Source: Pseudopontixanthobacter vadosimaris (lineage in GTDB: Bacteria; Pseudomonadota; Alphaproteobacteria; Sphingomonadales; Sphingomonadaceae). Taken from it: a DNA stretch of 64,000 nt. The translations under genes and the position numbers were made by a program. This document shows, piece by piece, positions 51,446-62,810 of this stretch. The stretch's first letter is position 1; each line of letters begins with the position of its first letter. The notes below the pieces were generated by a model. The model was given only the letters and a program-made list of their open reading frames with translations. It searched no databases and was not told the origin of the DNA. The stretch spans positions 1 to 64,000 of the forward strand of contig NZ_JABASZ010000036.1 in the NCBI RefSeq assembly GCF_012979275.1. Reading direction: 5' to 3'.

Positions 51446-52018
51446 TCATTCCGGCCCGGCGAGATGGGGCTGGCCGCAGCTTGTTTCGGCCAGCGCGATT
51501 TCGGCCACGGCGCGATAGAGCGATCCGCTGCGCCGCAAATGACTTTCGAACAGGACCACCGCGTCGACGGTGAAGGCATCGCTCCGCAAATCGCCCCATC
51601 TCGCAAGCCATGCCGTCGCATCGCCGCTCATGCTGTTTAGCCGGGCCAGCGTGACATGTGGCGTGAATTTGCGCGTCTCGGCAGGCAGGCCCACCGATTG
51701 GCACACGCGTTCCACCTTGTGCTGTAACCGGCGCAATTCGGGTGAAGGCGCAAGCCCTGCCCACAGGGCACGGACTGCCCCCTTGCGCGTGAAGAACCCG
51801 GTCCCTGAAATCTGCAAGTCGAACGGTGGCATTGTCACCGTGGCGAGCGCGTCGGCAAGATCGTTAGCCTGCGGCGTCTCGCATTCTCCGATAAATCGCA
51901 GGGTGAGATGCAACTGGTCCTCATCCTGCCATCTCGCCGCCTCGACACCGTCCATCGTGTCGATCAGCAGGTCGCGGACCGGCTGCGGAAGGCGGATGCC
52001 GACGAAGATCCTGTGCAT
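51446..52018 (-). CDS. thpR: RNA 2',3'-cyclic phosphodiesterase (2'-5' RNA ligase family)
   Basis: A 190-residue 2H phosphoesterase with both His-x-Thr motifs: LHLTLRF (His37, Thr39) and PHVTLARL (His121, Thr123). Family members open 2',3'-cyclic phosphates and can ligate 2'-5' RNA ends in vitro. Start 52018 (MHRIFVGIRLP) is preferred to 52048. Confidence 0.9.
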   Translation of the reverse strand: MHRIFVGIRLPQPVRDLLIDTMDGVEAARWQDEDQLHLTLRFIGECETPQANDLADALATVTMPPFDLQISGTGFFTRKGAVRALWAGLAPSPELRRLQHKVERVCQSVGLPAETRKFTPHVTLARLNSMSGDATAWLARWGDLRSDAFTVDAVVLFESHLRRSGSLYRAVAEIALAETSCGQPHLAGPE

Positions 52019-52102
52019 TTCTGCGGTCCCTGGGTCGGGGTCAATCACGCAATCTGAAGGCGGATGTTCCGAAACATTGCACGCCGTGAGAGGGGCGCAC
52101 GA

Positions 52103-52915
52103 TCATGCGAGCCGGGGGTCTTCGTAATTGGCGTCCATGAAGATGGCCATGCGGCGTTCGCTGCGGTTCACCAGTCCGCCTGCCACCTGACCACCGGCAT
52201 GCGTGTAATCGAGTTCCCTGGCGATGCCGACATAATCGCCGGCCTGTATCGCGGCATTCAGGCGCGGACTTTCGGCTTCGCTGACATTGCCTTCGCCCAC
52301 GTTGTAGACGAGATCGACCAGCGCATCGAATTCGTGCTGATGCAAGGCAAGCCCGCCGACCAGACGCGCCACGGCTGCTTCCGCCTTGGCAAGATCGGCT
52401 TCGAGGAATTGAATGACCTGATCGTAGCTGATCCGCTGACCGACGGAGAGATTGTCCGCCGGCGTGACCAGATGACCGACGCCGACGGTGGGATAGCCCG
52501 CGACGTCGCGATAGACAGTCAGGCGCACGCCTTCTTCCTGCACCAGGGCCTCCTTGAAACTTTCGCTGGTCGTCATGGAGGCAGCGTTCTGACGCAGATC
52601 CTGCATGAAGGGCGAGGCATGGGCCGTCTGCTTCTGGTTCTCGTTCGGCTGGGTGGTGAAGGCGGCCAGGCCCATCGCGCCTGCCGACAAGGCCATCACG
52701 GCCGTCCTGCGGCGACCGATGTTGCGCAGCTTGCCCGCCGGGCGGCCCGTGCCGCTGCCGGATGGATGAGTGTGCCCGCCCGTCTTGCGCCCGCCGTCAC
52801 GGCCGGCTTCACGCGCCCGCAGGCGCAGTTTGACGGTGAGCGCCATGGCGCGGTCGAGGCCGGTCGGGGTGGAAATCCCCGGCGCAGTTCGCATTTCCGG
52901 CATGTTGATGTTCAA
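52103..52915 (-). CDS. Membrane-anchored GH24 (T4-type) lysozyme
   Basis: A 270-residue protein. A basic N-terminal region is followed by one hydrophobic helix (about 72-88, TAVMALSAGAMGLAAF) and a GH24 lysozyme domain from about 117. The catalytic triad is visible as Glu in VQEEGVRLTVYRDVAGYPTVGVGHLV, with Asp and Thr in the same stretch. The domain is typical of phage endolysins but no other phage genes are nearby, so it may be a domesticated autolysin. The exact start is uncertain because several ATG codons precede the helix. Confidence 0.82.
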   Translation of the reverse strand: MNINMPEMRTAPGISTPTGLDRAMALTVKLRLRAREAGRDGGRKTGGHTHPSGSGTGRPAGKLRNIGRRRTAVMALSAGAMGLAAFTTQPNENQKQTAHASPFMQDLRQNAASMTTSESFKEALVQEEGVRLTVYRDVAGYPTVGVGHLVTPADNLSVGQRISYDQVIQFLEADLAKAEAAVARLVGGLALHQHEFDALVDLVYNVGEGNVSEAESPRLNAAIQAGDYVGIARELDYTHAGGQVAGGLVNRSERRMAIFMDANYEDPRLA

Positions 52916-53392
52916 AGTACTGATGGCTCTACCCCGTAATAGCTTGTTCTCGTGAAATCGCGGTGTGTCTGCCGGCCGATCTCCCGGTTTCGTCGCACTG
53001 GTTCATGCGACCGGGCCTGTTTCGCCCCTCTGCCCAATCAACGGGCGGGTATGGAAATAGGTCCGGAATTGGTCCTGTCACAGGACCGATTCGCGGTTTC
53101 GCTGACCCTGAAATCGGGCACCTTTGCACATTTGTAAGAGCGCGCGGGACCAGCCGTTGCATATCAGGGACGAACGCGCGCGCCATGAATGCAAGTGAAA
53201 TTAGCAGGAGATTTCAGTTACCTGCGGTTAATCTTTGGCGGTGCCTTCAGCCATGTGTACCTGACTTGATGCGAAACACCGCCAGCCACCGCTTGTGGCG
53301 CGCCCGGTTGTAAAGCGCCGGCCAGCGCCCACATCGCGCGGAGCGCATCCGGCGCTCTTGACCCAATCGAACATTTGCGGAACACGCGCTTC
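52916..53392. other. 477-bp divergent spacer between the lysozyme gene and uvrA
   Basis: No gene seen. It holds the palindrome ggtcctgtcacaggacc (53071-53087), whose 8-bp arms flank one base and could be an operator, and the LexA box of uvrA at its right end. Confidence 0.6.
53369..53383 (+). promoter_or_regulatory. LexA (SOS) box of uvrA
   Basis: gaacatttgcggaac fits GAAC-N7-GAAC, the reverse complement of the alphaproteobacterial LexA box GTTC-N7-GTTC. It ends ten bases before the uvrA start and overlaps the spacer after a TTGACC at 53358, so LexA bound here would block transcription. Confidence 0.85.
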
Positions 53393-56332
<2,940 letters not shown>

Positions 56333-56424
56333 GTGGAGAAGTGACGTTGCCAGTATGTCGACAAAGGGTGATCGCCTAAGGTCGCAAGCAAGTGGCCCTG
56401 CACGCTGTGAAGTTGACGCAAACT

Positions 56425-57492
56425 TTAAAGGTCATCGCCCACTACCTCATCGCCTACGTGAAGTCCGTCCGGATTTGAGAAGTGAGCCTGCTGATGAAGA
56501 TGCAGGTTGACGCGGACTGCCGCCGCCATTGCTGGTGCTTTGATTGACCCGTCGGACCCTTCGGCCGTCTTCTCGATCATGTATTCACCCCAAAGTCCTA
56601 AGGTGCCATCCCATTCGGCATCTTCAAGCACGCGATTCGCTATATCTTCGTAGTCCTCGCCGCCTTCGCTCCGCCAACTCAGCCATGACGCGGTCTTTGC
56701 GATATCGATGCGCGGTACATTCCTCATAGGAACAGGCTTAGTCGGGGGGCGGGTGCTCCCCCAATCACCGTAGACGAGTTCGCCACCGTTTACCGCTCGT
56801 CGAACCTCTTGAAACAGACCTCGCTCGTTCACCGGAATGATAAAACGGTCGCCCAGACCGCCGAAAGCATCGGGGAAGCTGCTGCCAGCCACCACGATCT
56901 CTATTGTTGGCGACAAATCAACAAGCGTTTGAACGATGCCGGAGCACAGCGCGGCTTGGGTCAAGATATTTGGCCCCCAACCACAATCGACTACGAAAAC
57001 TACATTCTCCAACCCTCGTTGGATTACCGCATCAGCAATGTTGATAATCGCACCGGGTTGGTTCGCAAGTGCACGAACAAATAGCCCTCGCTCTAGTTCT
57101 TCTACCTGTTGCAGCTGATCTTCGATCTGAGGTTCCCGGTCAGTTATACCACGGAACACAGGAATTCGGTTTGGGCCGCTTTCAACCACATCGTAGTAAT
57201 TGCGGTACCCATCCGTAGGATCAAAGAGTGACGCGAATTCAACCTTGGCAAGTTTGGCAGGATCAGGATGCGCTTCATATTTAAATTCGTCTAAATCAAG
57301 ACCGTAGAGACGATTACCTATCGCTTCATCTAGAGTATCTAAAGCTTTGTCGAGGGTTTTTGAGTTAAGCCAAGGGCGAAGCTTAACGATCGGTATCATC
57401 AAATTTTTGCTGCTTTCTGGCAACTCGCGTAAAGCCCTTACTTCTGCAAGCCGCAGATGCAACAGCGGCACATAAGCCTTACCTTCGAGCAT
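56425..57492 (-). CDS. Beta-family protein (T4 Beta protein-like)
   Basis: A 355-residue protein whose opening, AYVPLLHLRLAEVRALREL...MIPIVKLRPW, resembles the 'Beta protein' family (PF14350), found in phage T4 and scattered in bacteria, often in accessory DNA. There is no known enzyme activity. Later segments (VVFVVDCGWGPNI, IEIVVAGSSFP, ERGLFQEV) suggest an alpha/beta fold. It is the last gene of a three-gene run: its ATG overlaps the ImmA stop by one base. The codon use is AT-richer than the core genes. Confidence 0.75.
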   Translation of the reverse strand: MLEGKAYVPLLHLRLAEVRALRELPESSKNLMIPIVKLRPWLNSKTLDKALDTLDEAIGNRLYGLDLDEFKYEAHPDPAKLAKVEFASLFDPTDGYRNYYDVVESGPNRIPVFRGITDREPQIEDQLQQVEELERGLFVRALANQPGAIINIADAVIQRGLENVVFVVDCGWGPNILTQAALCSGIVQTLVDLSPTIEIVVAGSSFPDAFGGLGDRFIIPVNERGLFQEVRRAVNGGELVYGDWGSTRPPTKPVPMRNVPRIDIAKTASWLSWRSEGGEDYEDIANRVLEDAEWDGTLGLWGEYMIEKTAEGSDGSIKAPAMAAAVRVNLHLHQQAHFSNPDGLHVGDEVVGDDL

Positions 57493-57965
57493 CAGACCCC
57501 TAACTTTATTCGCATGGCAGGCTCCGAAACTCTTAGCTGCTTAGCCATTCTGGCTACTTTTTCCTCAGTTGGCAATGTTGCATACTGAGCGCTTAGCCTT
57601 TCGACAGCTGCATCAGGCATAATAATAAGAGATGCTAACTTGTTTGCTTCAATCTCGTGGCGAGAGCTCAAATTCGAACGATACATTGTGTTATCAACTA
57701 CACCGCCGCGGATCAGCTCCTTGTGCAACAGAAAGTGTGCAATTTCATGAGCTAAAGTAAACCTCTGCCTTTCTACGCTTTCATGCCTATTAAGCTTGAT
57801 TCGAAATCCAGATGCCGAAGTTTTTGAAGGCTCTATTAAACCCGAGATTCCTGGCTTGAGTGGCGAACGAAAAACTTCGATGCCCAAATCGGAAGCCAGA
57901 GCACCAAGCTTAACTGGCACACTCTCAAGATGACGCTTTATAATCTCTTTGACCGTCTCACTCAT
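57492..57965 (-). CDS. ImmA/IrrE-family metallopeptidase
   Basis: A 157-residue zinc protease with HEIAH (His73, Glu74, His77) in QRFTLAHEIAHFLLHKE, and a downstream HEIEANKLASLIIMP segment supplying the third ligand. Relatives cleave XRE-type repressors: ImmA frees ICEBs1, and IrrE/PprI cleaves DdrO after radiation. No XRE gene is present and there is no fused HTH, so its target is not evident. It starts on the last base of the upstream membrane-protein stop. Confidence 0.9.
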   Translation of the reverse strand: MSETVKEIIKRHLESVPVKLGALASDLGIEVFRSPLKPGISGLIEPSKTSASGFRIKLNRHESVERQRFTLAHEIAHFLLHKELIRGGVVDNTMYRSNLSSRHEIEANKLASLIIMPDAAVERLSAQYATLPTEEKVARMAKQLRVSEPAMRIKLGV

Positions 57966-58363
57966 CAGACTTCATTCTCATCAAATGGGCTTTGATTTTC
58001 GATGTCTTTCTTCGCATTTTTCGCGAGTTGCGCTTCTCGTCGCGCGTCATCCCGAAGCGTCTCGACGAGATCAGCGTACCTTTGATCTGAAGGGCTAAAG
58101 CGCTTTTCCAAGAATTCCTCAGCGTGCGTTCTGACCCGGTCATCAAATGTTTTCCAACCGACCAATGCCATCCCGCCTAGGAAAATCGCCAGCGCGGCCA
58201 AAATGACCCCGAGTGCGGTTAGGATGATCGCCACGAAATCCGCCCCGCTGATGTTTGGATTTGGTTCCATGCGCAGATTTGAGCCAGCCCACAAAAGGTA
58301 TGCGAGCGACGCTCCGACGATGAGGTAGAATGCGAGCTTGGCGAGCGAAACAGCGTGCCTCAT
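57965..58363 (-). CDS. Two-TM membrane protein, first gene of the ImmA cassette
   Basis: A 132-residue protein with two hydrophobic helices (about 7-26 and 43-70) joined by a short periplasmic loop. The remaining half is a charged, probably helical cytoplasmic tail (DDRVRTHAEEFLEKRF...RREAQLAKNAKK). ATG 58363 follows AGGA; a longer opening to 58429 would run through the LexA box and is rejected. No family is recognised. It could be the membrane effector or sensor of the cassette, by inference. Confidence 0.7.
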   Translation of the reverse strand: MRHAVSLAKLAFYLIVGASLAYLLWAGSNLRMEPNPNISGADFVAIILTALGVILAALAIFLGGMALVGWKTFDDRVRTHAEEFLEKRFSPSDQRYADLVETLRDDARREAQLAKNAKKDIENQSPFDENEV

Positions 58364-58377
58364 AGAGCATATCCTAG

Positions 58378-58392
58378 GAACAAAAATGGAAC
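58378..58392 (-). promoter_or_regulatory. LexA-box match upstream of the ImmA cassette
   Basis: On the minus strand the sequence reads gttccatttttgttc, an exact GTTC-N7-GTTC, 14 bases before the start of the two-TM gene. It shares gttcc and tgttc with the uvrA box read in the same sense. A TTGTTT/TATCAA promoter candidate lies just upstream (about 58437-58410). Confidence 0.7.
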
Positions 58393-58545
58393 ATTGCAAC
58401 CTTGATAAAACGAGATCGAGAGGAAACAACCCCTTACCTTGGACGAAGAGTGTCTGAGGATGAGGGAAGCTTTGGCTAGTCTGCTGTCCTACAGGTAGTT
58501 CCTGCTATAACTGGCTCGGCTTCCTTCATCAATGTAAGTTGAACC

Positions 58546-59349
58546 ATGACTGCCCTCATCCCCCACGACACCTTCACCGACACTACCACGCAAGCAAACC
58601 ACACGATCCTCACCCCCGAGCGGCAGGCGGATTTTCTCGCCAGTCTGCAACTCTATGGCAATGTGCGGCTGGCCTGCCGCGCGGCTTCGGTCTCGCCGCA
58701 GACGGCCTATCGGGCGCGGCGGCGGCTCGCCGGGTTTGCGAGGGGCTGGGATGCGGCTTTACTCAGCGCGCGCGCTCATGCCGAGGAGGTGCTGGCGGAC
58801 CGCGCCATTAACGGGGTGGAGGAGGCGGTGTTCTATCACGGCGAGGAGGTCGCGCGGCGGCGGCGCTTCGATTCGCGCCTGCTGCTCGCCCATCTGGCGC
58901 GGCTCGACCGGCTGGAGACCCGCGAGGACGTGGCTGCCACTCTCCCGCTGCTCGACGATCAGATCGACGCCCTGCGGCGCGGGGAGGAATTGCCCCAAAC
59001 GCCCCCGGAAATTGAATCGCAGGACCGTGTTCCACCCGTTCCATCCTGCGCCTGCGGCCAGGCGGAAAGCGGCGATGAGGACGAGGCCGAGGCGGGCGCG
59101 GAGGACGAGCTCGACGAAGACGAATATTGGGCCGAGTACTGGGCCGACCAGCTGGAGGACAAGACGCCGCTGGGCCGCACCCTCACGGCGATGGAATATG
59201 CGCGCCCGCCCGGCGCGCCGCTGCCGCATCAGCTGGGCGATGCGGAAGAGGTCGAATATTGGCAGATAGTCGCCTTCGAGGCCGGTCAGGACGAATGGTG
59301 GCTGGTGACGGGAGAGGACGATCTGGACTCGCCCGACGCCGCCGCCTGA
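58546..59349 (+). CDS. Terminase-small-subunit-like HTH protein, paralogue 2
   Basis: A 267-residue protein with an HTH at about 26-60 (QADFLASLQLYGNVRLACRAASVSPQTAYRARRR), then GFARGWDAALLSARAHAEEVLADRA and RFDSRLLLAHLARLDRLE. The second half is highly acidic (DEDEAEAGAEDELDEDEYWAEYWADQLEDKTPLG). It shares the layout and the WDAAL block with the gene at 7098-7835. DNA binding is likely; no phage packaging genes are nearby. It ends ten bases before the convergent rlpA stop. Confidence 0.65.
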   Translation: MTALIPHDTFTDTTTQANHTILTPERQADFLASLQLYGNVRLACRAASVSPQTAYRARRRLAGFARGWDAALLSARAHAEEVLADRAINGVEEAVFYHGEEVARRRRFDSRLLLAHLARLDRLETREDVAATLPLLDDQIDALRRGEELPQTPPEIESQDRVPPVPSCACGQAESGDEDEAEAGAEDELDEDEYWAEYWADQLEDKTPLGRTLTAMEYARPPGAPLPHQLGDAEEVEYWQIVAFEAGQDEWWLVTGEDDLDSPDAAA

Positions 59350-59358
59350 ATTGCGGCC

Positions 59359-59913
59359 TCAGTCCAGCAGGGCCAGCTCCACATGGCCGTGGCCGCGCTG
59401 GACGATGCCGATACCCTCGGCGGCGGAGCGCGACAGGTCGATGATGCGGTTGCCGTGGAACGGCCCGCGATCGTTGATCCGCACCGTGACGCTGCGGCCA
59501 TTGGCGGGGTTGGTCACCTGCACCAGCGATCCGAAGGGCAGGGTGCGATGCGCGGCGGTCAGCTGGCCGGGGTCGAACCGCTCGCCGCTGGCGGTACGCT
59601 TGCCCGCGAACCGCTTGCCGTAATAGCTGGCATTTCCCGATCCGATGACGCGGGCGGCTGGCTCTTCCTCCACCGGAGGGTCGATCCGGGTGATGTCCAC
59701 CACGTTGCCGGCAGGCTGCGGCATTGCGGGCAGGGCGCGGAACCGGACGAATTCGGCGGTAAACTCGGCGGAAACCGCCTGCTGCGCGGCAACCGGGGCA
59801 CCGGAAAGATTGGGGAGGAGCAGCACGGCGGCAATCGTGGGGATGCGGCGGCCGGCGGTGTGGCGACCCGACCGGAGGAACCGGGGACGGGCGAAAAGCT
59901 TGGGGCTGTTCAT
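59359..59913 (-). CDS. rlpA: RlpA-family septal lipoprotein-like protein
   Basis: A 184-residue exported protein with a double-psi beta-barrel RlpA domain (NASYYGKRFAGKRTASGERFD, LTAAHRTLPFGSLVQVTN, VTVRINDRGPF, RIIDLSRSAAEGIGI). RlpA proteins bind denuded glycan at the septum and some are lytic transglycosylases. There is a signal sequence but no lipobox Cys and no SPOR domain, so it is a short form. Confidence 0.88.
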   Translation of the reverse strand: MNSPKLFARPRFLRSGRHTAGRRIPTIAAVLLLPNLSGAPVAAQQAVSAEFTAEFVRFRALPAMPQPAGNVVDITRIDPPVEEEPAARVIGSGNASYYGKRFAGKRTASGERFDPGQLTAAHRTLPFGSLVQVTNPANGRSVTVRINDRGPFHGNRIIDLSRSAAEGIGIVQRGHGHVELALLD

Positions 59914-60056
59914 GGAGGGTGCTTTTACAGACCCAATCTAAACAGCGGCAGTCCAGCCAAACCGCTCCGCCCCTGGAATCACTCCACCCGTCCCGAAAAT
60001 GCGGGAACCTTTGTGCACAATGGCCGTTCTGGCGCGAAACCGGGGGAGAGAATCGC

Positions 60057-61274
60057 TTAAGCGCGATCCCGCTGGGCCAGCAGCCTGAGGCGCAGGGCAT
60101 TCAGCTTGATGAACCCCTCCGCATCGCGCTGGTCATAGGCGCCTTGGTCGTCCTCGAAAGTGACATGGCGTTCCGAATACAGGCTGTTGGGCGATTTGCG
60201 CCCGACGACGCTGACGCTGCCCTTGTACAGCTTGAGCCGGACCGTGCCGCTGACCTTCGCCTGGCTGTGATCGATGGCCGCCTGCAACATCTCACGCTCG
60301 GGTGAAAACCAGAAGCCGTTGTAGATCATCTCGGCATAGCGGGGCATCAGTTCATCTTTCAGATGCGCCGCCCCCCGGTCCAGCGTGATCTGCTCGATCC
60401 CCCGATGCGCCCGGGCGTAGATTTCACCGCCCGGCGTTTCATACATGCCCCGGCTCTTCATGCCGACGAAGCGCCCCTCGACCAGATCCAGCCGCCCGAT
60501 ACCGTGCTTGCGGCCAAGATCATTCAGGGCGGTGAGCAGGATGGCAGGGCTCATGCCCTCGCCGTTCAGGCCAGTACCGTCGCCCCGCTCGAAGTCGATG
60601 GTGATATATTCCGCCTCGTCCGGCGCGTCTTCGGGATTGGCAGTGCGGGAATAGACGTAGTCGGGCGTCTCCTCCCACGGATCTTCCAGAACCTTCCCTT
60701 CGGAAGACGTGTGCAGCAGATTGGCATCGGTGGAGAAGGGACTTTCGCCGCGCTTGTCCTTCGGAACCTCGATCTGGTGCTTTTCCGCCCAGCCGATCAG
60801 CGCACTGCGCGATGTCAGATCCCACTCCCGCCACGGCGCGATGATGCGGATGTCAGGGTTCAGTGCATAGGCACTGAGTTCGAAGCGGACCTGATCGTTG
60901 CCCTTGCCGGTCGCTCCATGGGCGATAGCATCGGCGCCGGTCTCCTGCGCTATCTCGATCAGCCGTTTGGAAATCAGCGGCCGGGCGATTGAGGTGCCGA
61001 GCAGATAGTCGCCCTCATACCGAGCATTCGCGCGCATCATCGGGAACACGAAGTCGCTGACGAATTCCTCGCGTAGATCGTCAATGTAGATATTCTTGTC
61101 CGGCACGCCCATCCCGCTGGCCTTGCGGCGGGCAGGTTCCAGTTCCTCTCCCTGACCGAGATCGGCGGTGAATGTCACCACCTCGCAACCATAGGTAACC
61201 TGTAGCCATTTCAGGATAACGCTGGTGTCGAGGCCACCCGAATAGGCGAGGACGACCTTCTTGATATCCGACAT
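60057..61274 (-). CDS. argG: Argininosuccinate synthase
   Basis: A 405-residue enzyme joining citrulline and aspartate with ATP in arginine biosynthesis. PP-loop: [18 protein letters not shown]; other marks are [14 protein letters not shown] and [23 protein letters not shown] 61274 is chosen over 61286 for the [14 protein letters not shown] start. Monocistronic as far as seen. Confidence 0.97.
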   Translation of the reverse strand: MSDIKKVVLAYSGGLDTSVILKWLQVTYGCEVVTFTADLGQGEELEPARRKASGMGVPDKNIYIDDLREEFVSDFVFPMMRANARYEGDYLLGTSIARPLISKRLIEIAQETGADAIAHGATGKGNDQVRFELSAYALNPDIRIIAPWREWDLTSRSALIGWAEKHQIEVPKDKRGESPFSTDANLLHTSSEGKVLEDPWEETPDYVYSRTANPEDAPDEAEYITIDFERGDGTGLNGEGMSPAILLTALNDLGRKHGIGRLDLVEGRFVGMKSRGMYETPGGEIYARAHRGIEQITLDRGAAHLKDELMPRYAEMIYNGFWFSPEREMLQAAIDHSQAKVSGTVRLKLYKGSVSVVGRKSPNSLYSERHVTFEDDQGAYDQRDAEGFIKLNALRLRLLAQRDRA

Positions 61275-61365
61275 GCGCAATTCCAACCGATTGTGACCTG
61301 AATATAGACGCGCCTATCAGCGGAGCAGGGGTATCGCAAACAAGAAGGGTTTATTCAAAAGGAAT

Positions 61366-62106
61366 TCAGATGCCGGCGTACCATTGATAGCCGCGATCCT
61401 CCCAGTAGCCGCCTTCGCCGCCGCCGATGCCATCGAGGCTGGCGACCGCTTCGATCCCGGTCAGATATTTGGCGTGTTTATAGCCGAGTTGCCGTTCGAT
61501 GCGCATCCGGAGAGGCGCACCATTCCTTATGGGCAGGGGTTCGCCGTTCAGTTGGTGGGCGATAATGGTTTGCGGGTGGTAGGCATCGAGAAGGTCAATG
61601 CTCTCGTAATAAGCGTTGCCATTCAGTTCATCGGCGCAGCGAAATACAATGAAGCGGGCGCTGTCCTGCAATCCTGCAGCGTCGAGCACGAGGGAAAGTT
61701 GAGGACCGGTCCACTGGCCGATGGCGCTCCATCCCTCGACGCAGTCGTGCCGGGTGATCTGCGTGCGCTGAGGGAGGCGGCGGATATTTTCGATGCTGAA
61801 AGCAAGGGGATTGTCAACCAACCCGCCCACGGTCAGCCGCCAATCGGCAAAGCCATTCGCGGCAGATAGAGCATAGGAGGCCTCAGCGGGCCGCGTCGTT
61901 CCGTTACCCCGAAAAAAGGGCGAGATGTCTTCTGGAGAGTATTCCTTCACCAGTGCCGTTCTGCTTTGGAACAGGCGCTGCGCCTTGCGGTGCAAATCTT
62001 CGGCTGTGTCGAACACGGTCGATCCGCCGCTGTCGGCGACTTTAGAGCACGCTCCCACCAGGGTCACGCCCATGGCGAGCAGAATATCCCGGCGATGCAG
62101 GCTCAT
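61366..62106 (-). CDS. Molybdopterin-dependent oxidoreductase (sulfite oxidase fold), TAT lipoprotein
   Basis: A 246-residue periplasmic enzyme of the oxidoreductase molybdopterin-binding family. The N-terminus SLHRRDILLAMGVTLVGACS combines a twin-arginine with a lipobox, suggesting Tat export and lipid anchoring. The Mo-ligand Cys lies in TRHDCVEGWSAIGQWTG, and PLRMRIERQLGYKHAKYL resembles MsrP-type enzymes. It overlaps the cytochrome b gene by four bases, which probably shuttles its electrons. Substrate is unknown (methionine sulfoxide repair or sulfite/nitrate-like oxyanions are possible). Confidence 0.85.
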   Translation of the reverse strand: MSLHRRDILLAMGVTLVGACSKVADSGGSTVFDTAEDLHRKAQRLFQSRTALVKEYSPEDISPFFRGNGTTRPAEASYALSAANGFADWRLTVGGLVDNPLAFSIENIRRLPQRTQITRHDCVEGWSAIGQWTGPQLSLVLDAAGLQDSARFIVFRCADELNGNAYYESIDLLDAYHPQTIIAHQLNGEPLPIRNGAPLRMRIERQLGYKHAKYLTGIEAVASLDGIGGGEGGYWEDRGYQWYAGI

Positions 62107-62810
62107 TTGCGGTTCCCGAGGATCATGGATCGCATCTGTCCGATCGGCCCCGATACGAAGACCAGCGCGACATGCAGGACGAAAAAAACGAAGATTGCCC
62201 ACGCTGTGATGAAATGAAGCGATCTGGCGGACTGCCGGCCGCCCATCAACTCGATCATCCAGCCAAGCGCAGGTTCCCATCCAGGACTGATCGCCATGCC
62301 GGTAAAGATCATCAGCGGCAGCATGACGCCATAGACCAGCCCGTAAGACAGCTTCTGGAAGAAATTGTACTTGCCGTCGGCAGGATCGAATTCGAACCGG
62401 AGGTGGTTCCGGACATCCTGCTTGATCGCATTCCGGTCCCACTCCCTGCCGCGGGTCGCTATATCACGGCAGAAATGACGATTGGCAAGCATGCTGATCC
62501 AGATGAACAGCAGTCCCACCGCATAGGGCAAGGCTGCGGTCAGGTGCCAGTCCCTCGCCGCGGCAAGGCTGTAATAGTCCGGTATGGTGGCCCAGCCTGG
62601 GAAGCGCATGACGGCGAACCAGGCATCTTCGGGCAGGAACCCGGCGTCGCCCCAGTAAAGCCACGGATGCGCGTTGGAGATGTTCAGTCCCGACATGAAG
62701 AGGATGACGATGCAGGCGAAGTTCACCCAGTGCCAGATGCGCGTCGACGCTCGGTGTCGCGGCGGGAAGGGGGCAGTCACCGCAGCTTCTCTTTCCGGCT
62801 GAGGGGTCAT
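62103..62810 (-). CDS. Membrane cytochrome b (b561/hydrogenase type)
   Basis: A 235-residue protein with four or five helices. Likely haem-ligand histidines are in RIWHWVNFACIVILFMSGLNI, DWHLTAALPYAVGLLFIW, and SLHFITAWAIFVFFVLHVALVFV. It is coupled by ATGA overlaps to the SDR gene before it and the molybdoenzyme after it, and likely links that enzyme to the quinone pool. Confidence 0.85.
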   Translation of the reverse strand: MTPQPEREAAVTAPFPPRHRASTRIWHWVNFACIVILFMSGLNISNAHPWLYWGDAGFLPEDAWFAVMRFPGWATIPDYYSLAAARDWHLTAALPYAVGLLFIWISMLANRHFCRDIATRGREWDRNAIKQDVRNHLRFEFDPADGKYNFFQKLSYGLVYGVMLPLMIFTGMAISPGWEPALGWMIELMGGRQSARSLHFITAWAIFVFFVLHVALVFVSGPIGQMRSMILGNRK

